From contig CBDANB010000006.1 of the NCBI GenBank assembly GCA_965197395.1, positions 372,001-436,000 on the forward strand: a stretch of DNA of 64,000 bases, written 5' to 3'. This document shows positions 7,734-17,000 of this stretch, in pieces. Under the pieces are notes generated by a model. The model worked only from the letters and a program-made list of their open reading frames with translations, did not search any database and was not told the DNA's origin. The stretch is from CAZYFH01 sp965197395. GTDB taxonomy: Bacteria; Acidobacteriota; Vicinamibacteria; Vicinamibacterales; UBA8438. How positions within the stretch are numbered: the first letter of the stretch is position 1; every line of letters begins with the position of its first letter. Made by a program: the position numbers and the translations under genes.

Positions 7734-10664
7734 CTACCGGCCGCCCCAGCCGAAATTGAGACGCGTGTAGTAGTAGGCGCCGTTGAAGCCGAACGGTGAG
7801 AACTGGCCGTATTGATTGCCGACCGTGGCGGCGCCGTACTGGTTCACGTCGGGGTACGTGTTCAACACGTTTTCACCGCCGACCGCGAGGGTGAGGGCCT
7901 CGCCGAATGGAATGCGGAGCTCCAGGTCGATGAGCGCCTTGCCGGCATAGGCCGGGTAGAGCCAGGACTCCGCCGGTCCGCCATCGATATCGGTGGCATT
8001 CCGGCCATCCTCGCTGTCCCAGTACTGGCCGAAGTAGTTCAACCGGCCCACCAGGCTCCACCGGTCGGCGCGGTGGGTGAGGCTGACGTTCCATCGGGTC
8101 TTCGGCAAACCCCGTTCCAACGTATTGATGCGGAATTCATCGATCACGGCAGAGTCGATGTTCTTGACCGTCGTGTCCGTGTAGTTGAAGACGGCGCTGA
8201 CCGTCGTGCGCCCGACCGCCAGGCTCGCAATGAGGTCGATCCCTTGGGTCGTCGTCGAGAAGTCGTTCAGGAAGAACCGGAACACCGGGAAATTCCGCGC
8301 CTCGGGAATGCCTTCCGCGAGCAGCGTCAGAATCTCGGGCTCCGTCAGCGCGATTTCCTGCGACAGGGCAACCCGGTCATCGATATTGATCCGGAAGAAG
8401 TCGGCGGTGAAGAGGAACGGGCCCCGCTCGATGACCGCGCCCGTGCTGAGGTTGATGGAGGTTTCCGGCTGGAGCTGCCCGCCGCCCCGCGCGACGGCCA
8501 CCGCGGAGGTGGACGGCACGACGCCGTTGTTCGTCAACTGCCCGCCGATGAACGCGGTCGTCACGTTGAACGCGTGCTGCTGCCCAGGACTCGGCGCCCG
8601 AAACCCACTGCTCACGGCGCCGCGCACCGAGACCACGTCGGTCAGCCCGACGCGCGCCGAGAGCTTGCCATTCGTCGTCGCGCCGAAGTCCTCGAAATGC
8701 TCGGACCGGACGGCCGTACCGACCGTCCACTGGCCGCCGGGGTCGTTGAACTCGACGTCCCCGTAGACCGCCACGTTCCGGCGGCTCCAGCTGCCCGCCG
8801 TCGTGTCGGCCCGGTAGCCGTTAAAGCCGTTCGACCCGGAGCTGAAGCCCTGGGCGGCATAGGGGCCGATCTCCCACGACGGCTGCCCGCCCGCGCCGAT
8901 CGTGAACTGCTCGTTACGCCACTCCGTGCCGCCCGCGACGTTCACCATGGTGCTGACCGGATACGAGACGTCGACATTGACGTTGACGTCGTGCTGCCGG
9001 TAGCTGCCGGGCTTGAACGACGTCGGCGTGTCGTAGCCGACCGACGCGTTGACCGTATCAAAGATGAATTGATCGACCTCACTGGTGCCGATGTTGGCGC
9101 TTGCGTCCCAGGTGAAGCCGGTGCTCGAGAGCCCGCGCAGACCACCGACCACCGAATAGTCGATGAGGTTGCCGCCAAATTGCGGCGTGAACCCGCCGGG
9201 GAACCGGCTGTAGAGCGTGAAGCAGTTCGGGTCGGCTTCCACCGCCGCGAGAGCGGCGGCATCGGGCACGTTGTCGATGATCGGGATCGTGGGGCAGCCG
9301 CCGGCGCCCTCGACGCCGGTCGCGGCCCAGACCCGGTCGCCGACGAGCAGGGTCGGGGTGCCGTCAACCACCGGGCCGCGGAAGACCCCGCCGCGCGTAT
9401 GCGGATTCCGGAAGTAAAAGCCGCCGGTCACCGTGCGGCTCGCGTAGTTCGTGTGGCCGTAGACCTGCACGTCATTCGCGAAGAGATGGCCAAAGTTCCC
9501 AAACAGCTTCACGTCGTCCTCGCGTCTCGGCGCGCCCCACACCTGAGCCGGGTTGCGCAGGTTCGTATTGCCGGCCGCGATAATGTTCTGCGCCCCCGTG
9601 CGCTGCACGCTGTGGCTGGTCGGCGCGGACTCGCCATACTCAAAGCTGAGGTTCGCAAACCCGCTCGCGCCGAGCGGCAGGCCGGTATTCCCGGCCACCG
9701 TGAACGCCTGCCCACGGCCGCCGATCCCGTTACAAGAATGCTGGATGTCGCCGAGGATACCCGTCCCGCAGGTGGACGTGTCGCCCGGGTTCGCATCGCG
9801 GAAGGCGCCGGTGCGAAACTCCAGACTGCTGCCCGAGGGGGCATCCTTGAGCTGGAAGTTTATGACGCCGGCGATCGCATCCGAGCCGTATTGTGCCGCC
9901 GCGCCGTCGCGCAACACTTCGGCCTGCCGAACGGCAATCGAGGGGATCACGGAGAGATCCGGGCCCTGCGAGCCGTCCGCGATGCCGTTCCCGAGCCAGG
10001 TAATGACCGCTGCGCGGTGGCGGCGCTTGCCGTTGACCAGGATCAGCGTGTGATCGGGTGCCAAGTTGCGCAGGTTCACCGGCCGGACGATGGTCGCCGC
10101 GTCGCTGATTGGTTGAATGCTGATGTTGAACGAGGGGACGACGGTCCGCAACTGCTCGGCCAGGTCCGTACTGCCCTGGCTGACGAAATCCTCGTTGCGG
10201 ATGACGTCGATCGGCACGGCCGAGGCGGTCACCGACCGGGGCTGGGCGCGGGTCCCGACGACGACCACCTGCTCGGCAAGCCCGCCGACCGCCATCTCCA
10301 CGTCGAGGGCGACCGTGGCGCCGCCGCGCACCTCCACCACCTGCGCGGGCGCGGTGAAGCCGGAGAGGGTGAACGTCACGTCGTACGTCCCCGGGACAAG
10401 TCCGCTGAACGTGAACTGGCCGGTCCCGTCGGTGACGGTCACCTGCGCGCTCCCCGCCGCGTCCTGCGCGTCCACGGTGACGCCGGGGAGAATGCCGCCC
10501 GTCGTGTCGGTGACCGTCCCGGCGATCGTCGCGTCCTGGGCGCTGGCCACGCCGGGCGCAAACACGCCGACGGCAAACACCAGCACCAGCGCAAGAACAG
10601 TGTGTGGATGATGGTAGAAAAACCGTCGGACGCGGCCGTGCCGTTGCAGCTCAAGACAAGCCAT
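7734..10664 (-). CDS. TonB-dependent receptor with carboxypeptidase-regulatory N-terminal domain
   Basis: Complete 976-residue outer-membrane receptor. I place the start at the ATG at 10664 because AGGAG lies seven bases upstream. The N-terminus then shows a basic stretch and a hydrophobic signal segment ending ASAQD. Next come a CarboxypepD-reg domain (AGTVTDTTGGILPGVTVDA, then LVPGTYDVTFTLSGF), the plug (NLAPDHTLILVNGKRRHR, GAAAQYGSDAIAGV) and a barrel ending YYYTRLNFGWGGR. It is a close paralogue of the receptor at the left edge. The same frame stays open upstream to 11348 through an IS3 transposase remnant; that extension is not taken as part of the gene. Substrate unknown. Confidence 0.93.
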   Translation of the reverse strand: MACLELQRHGRVRRFFYHHPHTVLALVLVFAVGVFAPGVASAQDATIAGTVTDTTGGILPGVTVDAQDAAGSAQVTVTDGTGQFTFSGLVPGTYDVTFTLSGFTAPAQVVEVRGGATVALDVEMAVGGLAEQVVVVGTRAQPRSVTASAVPIDVIRNEDFVSQGSTDLAEQLRTVVPSFNISIQPISDAATIVRPVNLRNLAPDHTLILVNGKRRHRAAVITWLGNGIADGSQGPDLSVIPSIAVRQAEVLRDGAAAQYGSDAIAGVINFQLKDAPSGSSLEFRTGAFRDANPGDTSTCGTGILGDIQHSCNGIGGRGQAFTVAGNTGLPLGASGFANLSFEYGESAPTSHSVQRTGAQNIIAAGNTNLRNPAQVWGAPRREDDVKLFGNFGHLFANDVQVYGHTNYASRTVTGGFYFRNPHTRGGVFRGPVVDGTPTLLVGDRVWAATGVEGAGGCPTIPIIDNVPDAAALAAVEADPNCFTLYSRFPGGFTPQFGGNLIDYSVVGGLRGLSSTGFTWDASANIGTSEVDQFIFDTVNASVGYDTPTSFKPGSYRQHDVNVNVDVSYPVSTMVNVAGGTEWRNEQFTIGAGGQPSWEIGPYAAQGFSSGSNGFNGYRADTTAGSWSRRNVAVYGDVEFNDPGGQWTVGTAVRSEHFEDFGATTNGKLSARVGLTDVVSVRGAVSSGFRAPSPGQQHAFNVTTAFIGGQLTNNGVVPSTSAVAVARGGGQLQPETSINLSTGAVIERGPFLFTADFFRINIDDRVALSQEIALTEPEILTLLAEGIPEARNFPVFRFFLNDFSTTTQGIDLIASLAVGRTTVSAVFNYTDTTVKNIDSAVIDEFRINTLERGLPKTRWNVSLTHRADRWSLVGRLNYFGQYWDSEDGRNATDIDGGPAESWLYPAYAGKALIDLELRIPFGEALTLAVGGENVLNTYPDVNQYGAATVGNQYGQFSPFGFNGAYYYTRLNFGWGGR

Positions 10665-10689
10665 CGGTATGCTCCTGTGTATCGTTAAC

Positions 10690-11300
10690 GGAAGGTGAGC
10701 GAAACCGGGTTCCCGCACGAAACTCGGCGAGCTCTCGATGCCGAAGAACGCGACCTCCTGTTGAAAGTCGTCGGCCAGATAGTTCGACCCGTGGTCGTGC
10801 CGGAGCCGGAGCCCGCGGGCCACGCCGTCGCCGATCTCACCGAAGCGTTCGCGGACGCCCTGGCGGATCGGCTCCAGGGCCTCAAATCGGGTCCCGCGCT
10901 TGGCCGCATGCAGGCCGATGCACTCGGTTGTGCAGTGATCGACGGCCACGAAGACGAAGGCCGCGCCCTCACTCACGGTCACCGTGGTCGTCATGTCCGT
11001 GCCCCACATCACATCGGGGGCCTCGGTGGTGATGGTCCCGTCGTGCGCCTTCGGGCCGTGCGCGTGGCCCACGCGGTGCGGGGCCTGGAGGTCGTGCTCC
11101 CGCATCAACCGGCGCACCCGCTCCTGGGACGTGCGGATTCCCTCGACCCGAAGCTTCGCCCAGGCTTTCCGGTACCCTTCGCCATGAAACGGCGACGCCT
11201 CGAGCATGCGGCCAATATGGCCGACCAGGACGTCGTCCGGGGCGGCGCCGACCGGCCCGCGCCGGCAAGGGGGACGTCGTCGCCTGCCGCCGCACGGGTG
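10690..11300 (-). pseudogene. IS3-family OrfB transposase fragment
   Basis: Shows the HTH_21-like segment (MLEASPFHGEGYRKAWAKLR, RTSQERVRRLMREHDLQAP). The first two parts of the DDE core follow: MWGTDMTTTVTVSEGAAFVF, then VDHCTTECIGLHAAK and the DHGSNYLADDFQQ segment with the second Asp. It stops after SPSFVREPG, before the catalytic Glu, and the frame then runs without a stop into the TonB receptor leader. Truncated at both ends; no orfA was found. Confidence 0.75.
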
Positions 11301-11348
11301 CCTAGCCTCTGCGGCCCAGGCGATCCTGGACCGGCAAGATCTTCTCAA

Positions 11349-11605
11349 GGACCTCCGGCTCGTACTGGATGCGCTAGCTTCGCTGGCTGGTCAAGAGACG
11401 CCGACATCAGATCAGGTCGAAGCGGCGATGGCCCCCTCCTGTTCGTGCGTTCGGACGTCTGGATGGAGGAACGCGATCCGATCCCGTACTGTCCAAAAAC
11501 TGGAACCACCGTCTAAACAGGCTGATTCTAAAGCTGTGTCCGTCTGGACGCTGTTTGGAGCTGAAACGGGTGACGTGAGACTCACCTCTGCTACGCTCGG
11601 CCGGT
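11349..11605. other. Intergenic stretch between two transposase loci
   Basis: No credible gene is visible on either strand. Short ORFs here are compositional. It lies between the IS3 orfB fragment and the intact DDE transposase and probably holds the ends of both elements, which I could not delimit. Confidence 0.4.
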
Positions 11606-12724
11606 ATGTGTCCGTTTCCGCAGGCGCTGCAGTTCCTCGTCGTCGCCGTGGCCGGCTGGATCAACCAACAGCAGCGCGACGTCATCGACTATCTCCAGGA
11701 AGAAAATCGTGTGCTGCGGGAACACATCCCGGCACGCCGGCTCGGTTTCACGGACGGGCAGCGGCGGCGCTTGGCGGCAAAGGCCAAGACTCTCGGTCGC
11801 CGCGCGCTCGGTGAGCTTGAGACGCTGGTCACCCCCGATACCCTGCTCGCCTGGCATCGTCGCCTCATCGCGCGGAAATACGACGGCAGCCACCGCCGCG
11901 GGCCGGGCCGCCCGCGGGTCATGGCAGAGATCCGGCAACTGATTGTGCGGATGGCGACCGAGAATCGAGACTGGGGCTACACCAGAATCCGCGGCGCCCT
12001 GAGCAATCTCGGGCACGACGTCTCCCGCGGCGCCATCGCCACGGTCCTCAGAGAACACGGCCTCGAGCCCGCGCCCGAACGTACGAAGCGCACGACTTGG
12101 CGCGAGTTTCTCGCCGCGCACTGGGACGTTATGGCCGCCGCCGATTTCTTCACCGTGGAGGTGTGGCTGCCGCGTGGCCTGACCCGGTTCACGGTCCTCG
12201 TGCTGATCGAGTTGGCCACGCGCCGGGTTGAGATCGCCGGCATCACGGCCGACCCGGATGGGCCGTGGGTCACCCAGCTGGCGCGCAACGCCACCGATGC
12301 CGAGGACGGCTTTCTCCGCGGTAGGCGGTGTCTCATCCACGACCGCGATCCGCTCTTCACCGACGCCGGGCGCGACACGCTCGCGGCGGCGGGCGTGACC
12401 CCGGTCCGGCTGCCCGCGCGCTCGCCCAATCTGAACGCCTTTGCGGAACGCTTCGTCCGGACCATCAAGGAATCCTGCGTGGAGCGCTTCGTCCTGATCG
12501 GTGAACGCTCACTGCGCCGCGCGGTCTTCGAATTCGTCGCCCACGACCACCACGAACGGAACCACCAGGGCCTGGACAACCAGCTGATACTTCCGCCAGC
12601 CACACCGGGCCGACCGCACGGCCCCATCCGTTGTCGACACCGCCTCGGTGGGATGTTGAAGTACTACGACCGGCCGGCCCCTGACCAGCAGCCGATGAGA
12701 CCGCGCCGACATCGGTGCTCTTGA
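11606..12724 (+). CDS. Integrase-core DDE transposase
   Basis: A 372-residue single-ORF transposase of the rve/integrase-core type. The N-terminus (ALQFLVVAVAGWINQQQRDV, then EENRVLREHI) carries a leucine-rich HTH region. The core shows ADFFTVEVW (first Asp), LIHDRDPLF (second Asp) and SPNLNAFAERFVRTIKESC (Glu), followed by the HHERNHQGLDN tail. No disruption is visible. The same family occurs intact at 38085-39155 and as an N-terminal scrap at 42175-42294, but the copies differ enough to be separate elements. Confidence 0.87.
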   Translation: MCPFPQALQFLVVAVAGWINQQQRDVIDYLQEENRVLREHIPARRLGFTDGQRRRLAAKAKTLGRRALGELETLVTPDTLLAWHRRLIARKYDGSHRRGPGRPRVMAEIRQLIVRMATENRDWGYTRIRGALSNLGHDVSRGAIATVLREHGLEPAPERTKRTTWREFLAAHWDVMAAADFFTVEVWLPRGLTRFTVLVLIELATRRVEIAGITADPDGPWVTQLARNATDAEDGFLRGRRCLIHDRDPLFTDAGRDTLAAAGVTPVRLPARSPNLNAFAERFVRTIKESCVERFVLIGERSLRRAVFEFVAHDHHERNHQGLDNQLILPPATPGRPHGPIRCRHRLGGMLKYYDRPAPDQQPMRPRRHRCS

Positions 12725-12725
12725 G

Positions 12726-13667
12726 GTGTGCTTTTGGTGCCGCTCGCGACCGCCAACGAGGCGATCCACCTCGTCTCCGCGGCTGCGCCGCCGAACCAAC
12801 GCCCTCCGACCCCGGATATCCGTCGGCAACGACGACCGTCTGCAAGCCGATCGAGTAATTGGACCTTACGAGATCCGCCAGTACCAACTGACCCGGCGCG
12901 CCGCCGGGGCCGCCACCGGCACGATCAACCGGGAGACCTCGGCGCTCCACCGCATGTGCACGCTCGCCGTCCACTGGGGCTGGCTCGACACCGTGCCCGG
13001 CTTCCCCGACCGCCTCCGCGAGAATCCCCCACGCCAGGGCTTCTTCGAGCACCCCGAATACCTCGCCGTCCGCGTCCGCCTGCCCGCTCCGTGGCAGGAC
13101 ATCCTCGATCTGGCTTACTACTCCGGCTGGCGCAAGCAGGAGATCCTCGGCCTCACCTGGGAGGAGATTGACATGGCCGGTGGCGTCATCCGGCTCTCGC
13201 CGGCCCGCTCGAAGACCCTGGTGGGGCGGATTCTTCCCATCTCGCAGCCCATCGCCGAGGCCCTGGCGCGACGGCGAGCCCGCCGTGACCCCGACAGCCT
13301 GCTCGTCTTCCACCGCGACGGCATCGCCGTCCGGCGCTGGCGCACCGCGTGGCGCACCGCCTGCCAGGCCGCTGGGGTGCCGACCCGCTTCCTTCACGAC
13401 TGCCGCCGCACCGCCGCCCGCAACCTCATCCGCGCGAACGTCCCCGAGCGGGTCGCCATGCTCCTGACCGGGCACAAGAGCCGCGCCATCTTCGACCGCT
13501 ATAACATCATCCACGAGCAGGAACTGCTCGACGCCGGGGACCAGCTGGTCGCCTATCTGGCGCAGCAGGCGCAGGCGACGCCAGCCCGGCGGTGGCCCCA
13601 CACGGCCGGTCCCGCCGCCCCGCGCACCGCATCACCTCTCCGCCTCGTACGACGCGGCACCGCGTAA
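12726..13667 (+). pseudogene. Tyrosine recombinase (phage integrase), N-terminally truncated
   Basis: The catalytic domain is complete: the first Arg in GWRKQEILGL, then SPARSKTLVGRILPI, FLHDCRRTAARNLIR (H-x-x-R), LLTGHKSRAIFDRYNII (His and Tyr). The arm-binding and most of the core-binding domain seen in the related integrase at 43307-44332 are missing. Recognisable homology starts only near NDDRLQADRVIGPYEIRQYQ; the first ~35 codons are unrelated basic sequence. It was probably cut by the preceding transposase insertion. It may still fold but is unlikely to be a normal integrase. Confidence 0.75.
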
Positions 13668-14324
13668 GGGCGCGCGGCCCCCCGGCACCGGCGCGCGGCC
13701 GGGGGCGGCAGTGGCCGGACACCGCCCGCCTGTGCGCCGCGGCTCACGCACGGGCCACAGATACGACCCGGCCCGCGATCGTGGCCCACGTGGCGACGGG
13801 GCGGGCCGACGCGGCCGAACACACGCACGCGCCGGGCCTCGCCGCGGGTGCCGGGCGGAATTATTCGCAGGGCCTACGCGGCCCGAACGAGATATGTTGC
13901 GCCGTGACCCGGTCGTCTGAGCGGAGGCCGTCGGGAGCCTCGAAATAGACAATGGGCGACGTGAGCGGACGCGGCGCGTTCCGACGCCGCGCACCAGGCG
14001 CGCGCCGCCAAAGCCGTCGACGCCGCCGCAAACCGCGTAGCGGCCGAGGCATGAGACGCGCTGGCCACCCACGCGGCGAAACAGGCGATCGACGGCCGGC
14101 GCGGGGCAGAGCTGGCCGACCGCACCCGGCACCGCTGGGCGCGTTAGGCGTCGTTGTCGGGGCAGTGCGCGGCGGTGATCTGCCGTGGGACGTGCCGTGC
14201 CGAGGTGTCGTGGACGGGATCGCAATGGTGATCCACATGACCCGCGCCGACGGCCGGCGCGTTGTCGAAGACGCCGCCTTTGTCCGGGGCTACGACGCCG
14301 GAACGAATCAATGGGACAGACAAC
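13668..14324. other. Prophage-like debris, no identifiable gene
   Basis: About 650 bases of very GC-rich sequence between the truncated integrase and the terminase-like fragment. Several long overlapping frames exist on both strands, but none has recognisable domains, a ribosome-binding site or natural composition. A short stretch near 14215-14315 (IAMVIHMTRADGRRVVEDAA) looks protein-like and may belong to the same decayed phage module. Function unknown. Confidence 0.4.
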
Positions 14325-14665
14325 GCCATCGACCCGGCCGCGGTGGAGCGGATGTTCGACGCCACGCTCGGTGCGCATATCTCGCCGGGGGAGCTCGAAC
14401 ACATCTGGCGCGGCCAGCCGGGTCCACCCGCCGAGCGGGCCTGGCCTGATCCTGCCGGGGCGTGGTACTGCACCGGCATCGACTGGGCCCAGAAGCGCGA
14501 CTACACCGTCGCCGTCGTCGTGCGCTGCGATACCACGCCGCTCCAGGTCGTCGCCGTCTACCGCACGCAGCGGCGTTCATGGCGGGTCATGACTGGGCAC
14601 GTGGGGGCCCTCCTCGATGAATATCCGGGGCCGGCCGAGCATGACGCGACCGGAGGCGGGCAAGG
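14325..14665 (+). pseudogene. Large-terminase nuclease-domain-like fragment
   Basis: The reading frame contains MFDATLGAHISPGELEHIWR and then AWYCTGIDWAQKRDYTVAVV, which resembles the start of the RNase H-like nuclease domain of phage large terminases (acidic residue in GIDWAQ). HVGALLDEYPG and HDATGGGQ follow, a strand-turn motif of the same fold. Homology ends near 14665 and the N-terminal ATPase is absent. An ATPase-only terminase fragment lies at 61302-61659, but nothing shows that the two pieces came from one gene. Confidence 0.5.
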
Positions 14666-14959
14666 ACGCCTTCCAGTGAAGGCGACCGCGAAGAGGTCTC
14701 GGTCGACGCCACCTCACGTCCAGCTCTGGAAGCAGACTCCGAAGAATTAAACCTGGACTGGACCTGCAGCGCGACGCGCTGCAGGCCGAGGGCGTCGCTT
14801 CCCACCGACGCGGGGTACGGGCCGCGAGGTGAGGCACGGGCCGATGCCCGCGACTGTCTGTATTGTGGCTGGGCGCGGCGCGCACTCAGCGTACGCGACA
14901 CCGGTCATTGAACCGTGACCGCGCAGTTCCCCGCCGTTGTTGGGTACCATCTTTGAGTC

Positions 14960-15781
14960 ATGGTTAAAGTGATCTCCTGGAACATCGCTCATCGAGAAGA
15001 AGCGTGGCGCGCGCTATGTGATACCGATGCCGACATCGCGCTGGTTCAAGAAGCCACGGAGCCCCCGGCTGACATGCCGCCGTCGTTTGAATACCGTCCA
15101 GCGACTTGGCGCACAGCGGGCGCTGGGCATCGGCCCTGGCGCGCGGCGGTCGTCAAGCTCTCGAACCGTATCGACGTGCAATGGCTTGAGCCTACGCCAA
15201 TCGAGAATGCTCGCGATGGCGACCTCACGGTCAGCCGAGCCGGCACGCTGGACGCCGCCATCGTGACTCCTCCCACGGGGGAAGCCTTTGTCGTCGTTTC
15301 GATGTATGCCCTTTGGGAGAAGCCGCACCCCACAACTAGCAGTAGTTGGATCTACGCCGATGGGTCAGTCCACCGCCTCATCTCTGACATCTCAGTCTTT
15401 GTGGGGCAACAGTTGGGCCACCGTATTCTTGCGGCGGGTGACCTCAACATCCTGCACGGGTATGGGGATCACGGAAGCGGCTACTGGGCCTCTCGCTATA
15501 CGACTGTCTTCGACAGAATGCGCGCGCTGGGGCTGTCCTTCGTGGGCCCGCAAGCGCCCGCGGGTCGCCGCGCGGACCCGTGGCCTGACGAGCTCCCGCG
15601 TACAAGCCACAACGTCCCCACGTACTACACGAATCACCAGCTGCCAGTCACGGCCACCCGGCAGCTCGACTTCGTGTTTGCCTCCCATGGTCTCGCTGAA
15701 CAGTGCCAGGTCAGCGCGCGGAACGAGCCTGATGCCTGGGGGCCCAGTGATCATTGCCAAGTCCACATCGTCATGGCCTGA
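14960..15781 (+). CDS. Endonuclease/exonuclease/phosphatase (EEP) family protein
   Basis: A complete 273-residue EEP-fold phosphodiesterase. Visible motifs are VISWNIAHRE (Asn), ALVQEATEPP (metal-binding Glu), LAAGDLNILHGYGDHGSGYW (Asp and Asn), TRQLDFVFAS (Asp) and a final GPSDHCQVHI (Asp-His pair). The family cleaves phosphodiester or phosphate ester bonds in nucleic acids, inositol phosphates or lipids; the sequence does not say which. No signal peptide, so cytoplasmic. It stands alone between prophage debris and an IS3 element and may be island cargo. No strong Shine-Dalgarno sequence precedes the ATG. Confidence 0.85.
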   Translation: MVKVISWNIAHREEAWRALCDTDADIALVQEATEPPADMPPSFEYRPATWRTAGAGHRPWRAAVVKLSNRIDVQWLEPTPIENARDGDLTVSRAGTLDAAIVTPPTGEAFVVVSMYALWEKPHPTTSSSWIYADGSVHRLISDISVFVGQQLGHRILAAGDLNILHGYGDHGSGYWASRYTTVFDRMRALGLSFVGPQAPAGRRADPWPDELPRTSHNVPTYYTNHQLPVTATRQLDFVFASHGLAEQCQVSARNEPDAWGPSDHCQVHIVMA

Positions 15782-15891
15782 TCAGCCAGCCTCGCATGGC
15801 CGCCGTGTTCGGTGCGCGCGTCTGACCTGCCTGCCGTTTTTCGGACCAACTGACGCTTGAGAGCATGGCGTCCTCCGGGCGAGGAGGAGCC

Positions 15892-16155
15892 ATGAAGAAG
15901 AGCCGGTTCAGGGAGGAGCAGATGGTCACGATCCTGCGGGAGGCTGATCGGCGGCCGGTGCCGGAGGTCGCGCAACAGCACGGCGTGAGCGCGCAGACGA
16001 TCTACAGCTGGCGGAAGCACTTCGGGACGCTGGAACCAGCCGACGTGAAGCGTTTACGCCAGCTCGAGCAGGAGAACGGGCGCTTGAAGAAGATGGTGGC
16101 CGATCGCGATCTGGAGATCGACGTGCTCCAGGAGATCACACGAAAAAAATGGTAG
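15892..16155 (+). CDS. IS3-family OrfA (HTH protein)
   Basis: An 87-residue OrfA. The start at 15892 is favoured over an in-frame ATG at 15865 because GAGGAGGAG precedes it. MKKSRFREEQMVTILREAD and the HTH QQHGVSAQTIYSWRKHFG are followed by a leucine-zipper-like coiled coil (LRQLEQENGRLKKMVADRDL). It ends at RKKW next to an A7 run (16143-16149), the usual position of the programmed frameshift that makes the OrfAB transposase. Confidence 0.85.
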   Translation: MKKSRFREEQMVTILREADRRPVPEVAQQHGVSAQTIYSWRKHFGTLEPADVKRLRQLEQENGRLKKMVADRDLEIDVLQEITRKKW

Positions 16156-16174
16156 GCGCACGTGTGCGCCGGCA

Positions 16175-16915
16175 TTGGCGGTCATGCGTGAGATCGCGGG
16201 CCAGCATTGGCGGCTCGCGTATCCGCGGTACGGTTACCGGAAGATCCTGGTCTTTCGCGCGCGCCGGGGGCACCCGATGAGTGCCCAACGGACCTATCGT
16301 CTGTGGCACCAGGCGGGCCTGCACGTGCCGCGACGGCGCCCGCGCCGGCGGGTAGCCTCCCGCCGCGCGCGACCGCTGGCCCCGACCGCGATGAATCACG
16401 TGTGGGCCTACGACGTCGTCTTCGATACGTGCGCGGATGGCCGGTCGCTGAAGTGCCTGACCGTCGTCGACGAGTTCACGCGTGAGTGTCTGGCGATCGA
16501 TGTGGCGGGGAGCATACGGTCTGGCCGGGTGATCGACGTACTCGGGCAGTTGGTGAGCCTCCACGGCGCCCCGCGCTCTCTGCGGTCCGATACCGGGCCG
16601 GAGTTCATCGCGACCGCTCTGCTCCGCTGGCTGCAGACTGCGGAGATCGACACGGCGTTCATCGATCCGGGCAAGCCCTGGCAGAATGGCACGGACGAGT
16701 CGTTCAACGGGCAGTTCCGGAACGAATGTCTATCCCTCGAGTGGTTTCGGAATCGGATGGAGGCCAAGATCGGGATCGAACGCTGGCGGCGACACGACAA
16801 CGAAGAACGTCCTCACATGAGTCTCGGCGACCTCACCCCCGCCGAGTTCAAGAAGCAGATGGGGACGACCCACGGCTGGTTAGGAGAGAGCCTAACGGGC
16901 GTCATTCTCCAGTAA
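16175..16915 (+). CDS. IS3-family OrfB transposase
   Basis: The integrase core is complete: HVWAYDVVFDTCADG (first Asp), SLRSDTGPEFIA (second Asp), WQNGTDESFNGQFRNECLS (Glu), ending near TPAEFKKQM. The N-terminal part looks shorter than in related OrfB proteins. After the A7 slippery run, the frame reads KNGRRTCAPALAVMREIAGQ, which lacks about 20-25 residues normally seen before the RYGYRKI segment, so a small deletion is possible. The start given is a TTG; translation is more likely by frameshift from orfA. Confidence 0.78.
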   Translation: MAVMREIAGQHWRLAYPRYGYRKILVFRARRGHPMSAQRTYRLWHQAGLHVPRRRPRRRVASRRARPLAPTAMNHVWAYDVVFDTCADGRSLKCLTVVDEFTRECLAIDVAGSIRSGRVIDVLGQLVSLHGAPRSLRSDTGPEFIATALLRWLQTAEIDTAFIDPGKPWQNGTDESFNGQFRNECLSLEWFRNRMEAKIGIERWRRHDNEERPHMSLGDLTPAEFKKQMGTTHGWLGESLTGVILQ

Positions 16916-17000
16916 TTAGTGGTCCGAAGAAACCGGGCAGGTCACCCGTCTTTGAGGAGCGTGGTGATGTTGTAGAAACCCGGTACCGATACCCCGTCTG

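Larger units (their letters stand above)
15823..16944 (+). mobile_element. IS3-family element (1,122 bp)
   Basis: Terminal inverted repeats are clear: TGACCTGCCTGCCGTTTTTC at 15823 and TGACCTGCCCGGTTTCTTCG reading inward from 16944, both continuing into GGACCA. It encloses orfA and orfB in the normal order. I see no clean short target duplication at the borders. The right end lies about 55 bp upstream of the penicillin-binding protein start. Confidence 0.85.

Noticed and set aside
7812..10688. A 958-codon plus-strand ORF opposite the TonB receptor
   Set aside because: It is antisense to an obvious receptor gene, full of Arg, Asp and Val from complementary codon bias, and has no domain or ribosome-binding site.
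10665..11348. Upstream extension of the TonB receptor as its true N-terminus
   Set aside because: The extension is IS3 OrfB sequence, while position 10664 has a consensus Shine-Dalgarno and begins a normal signal peptide.
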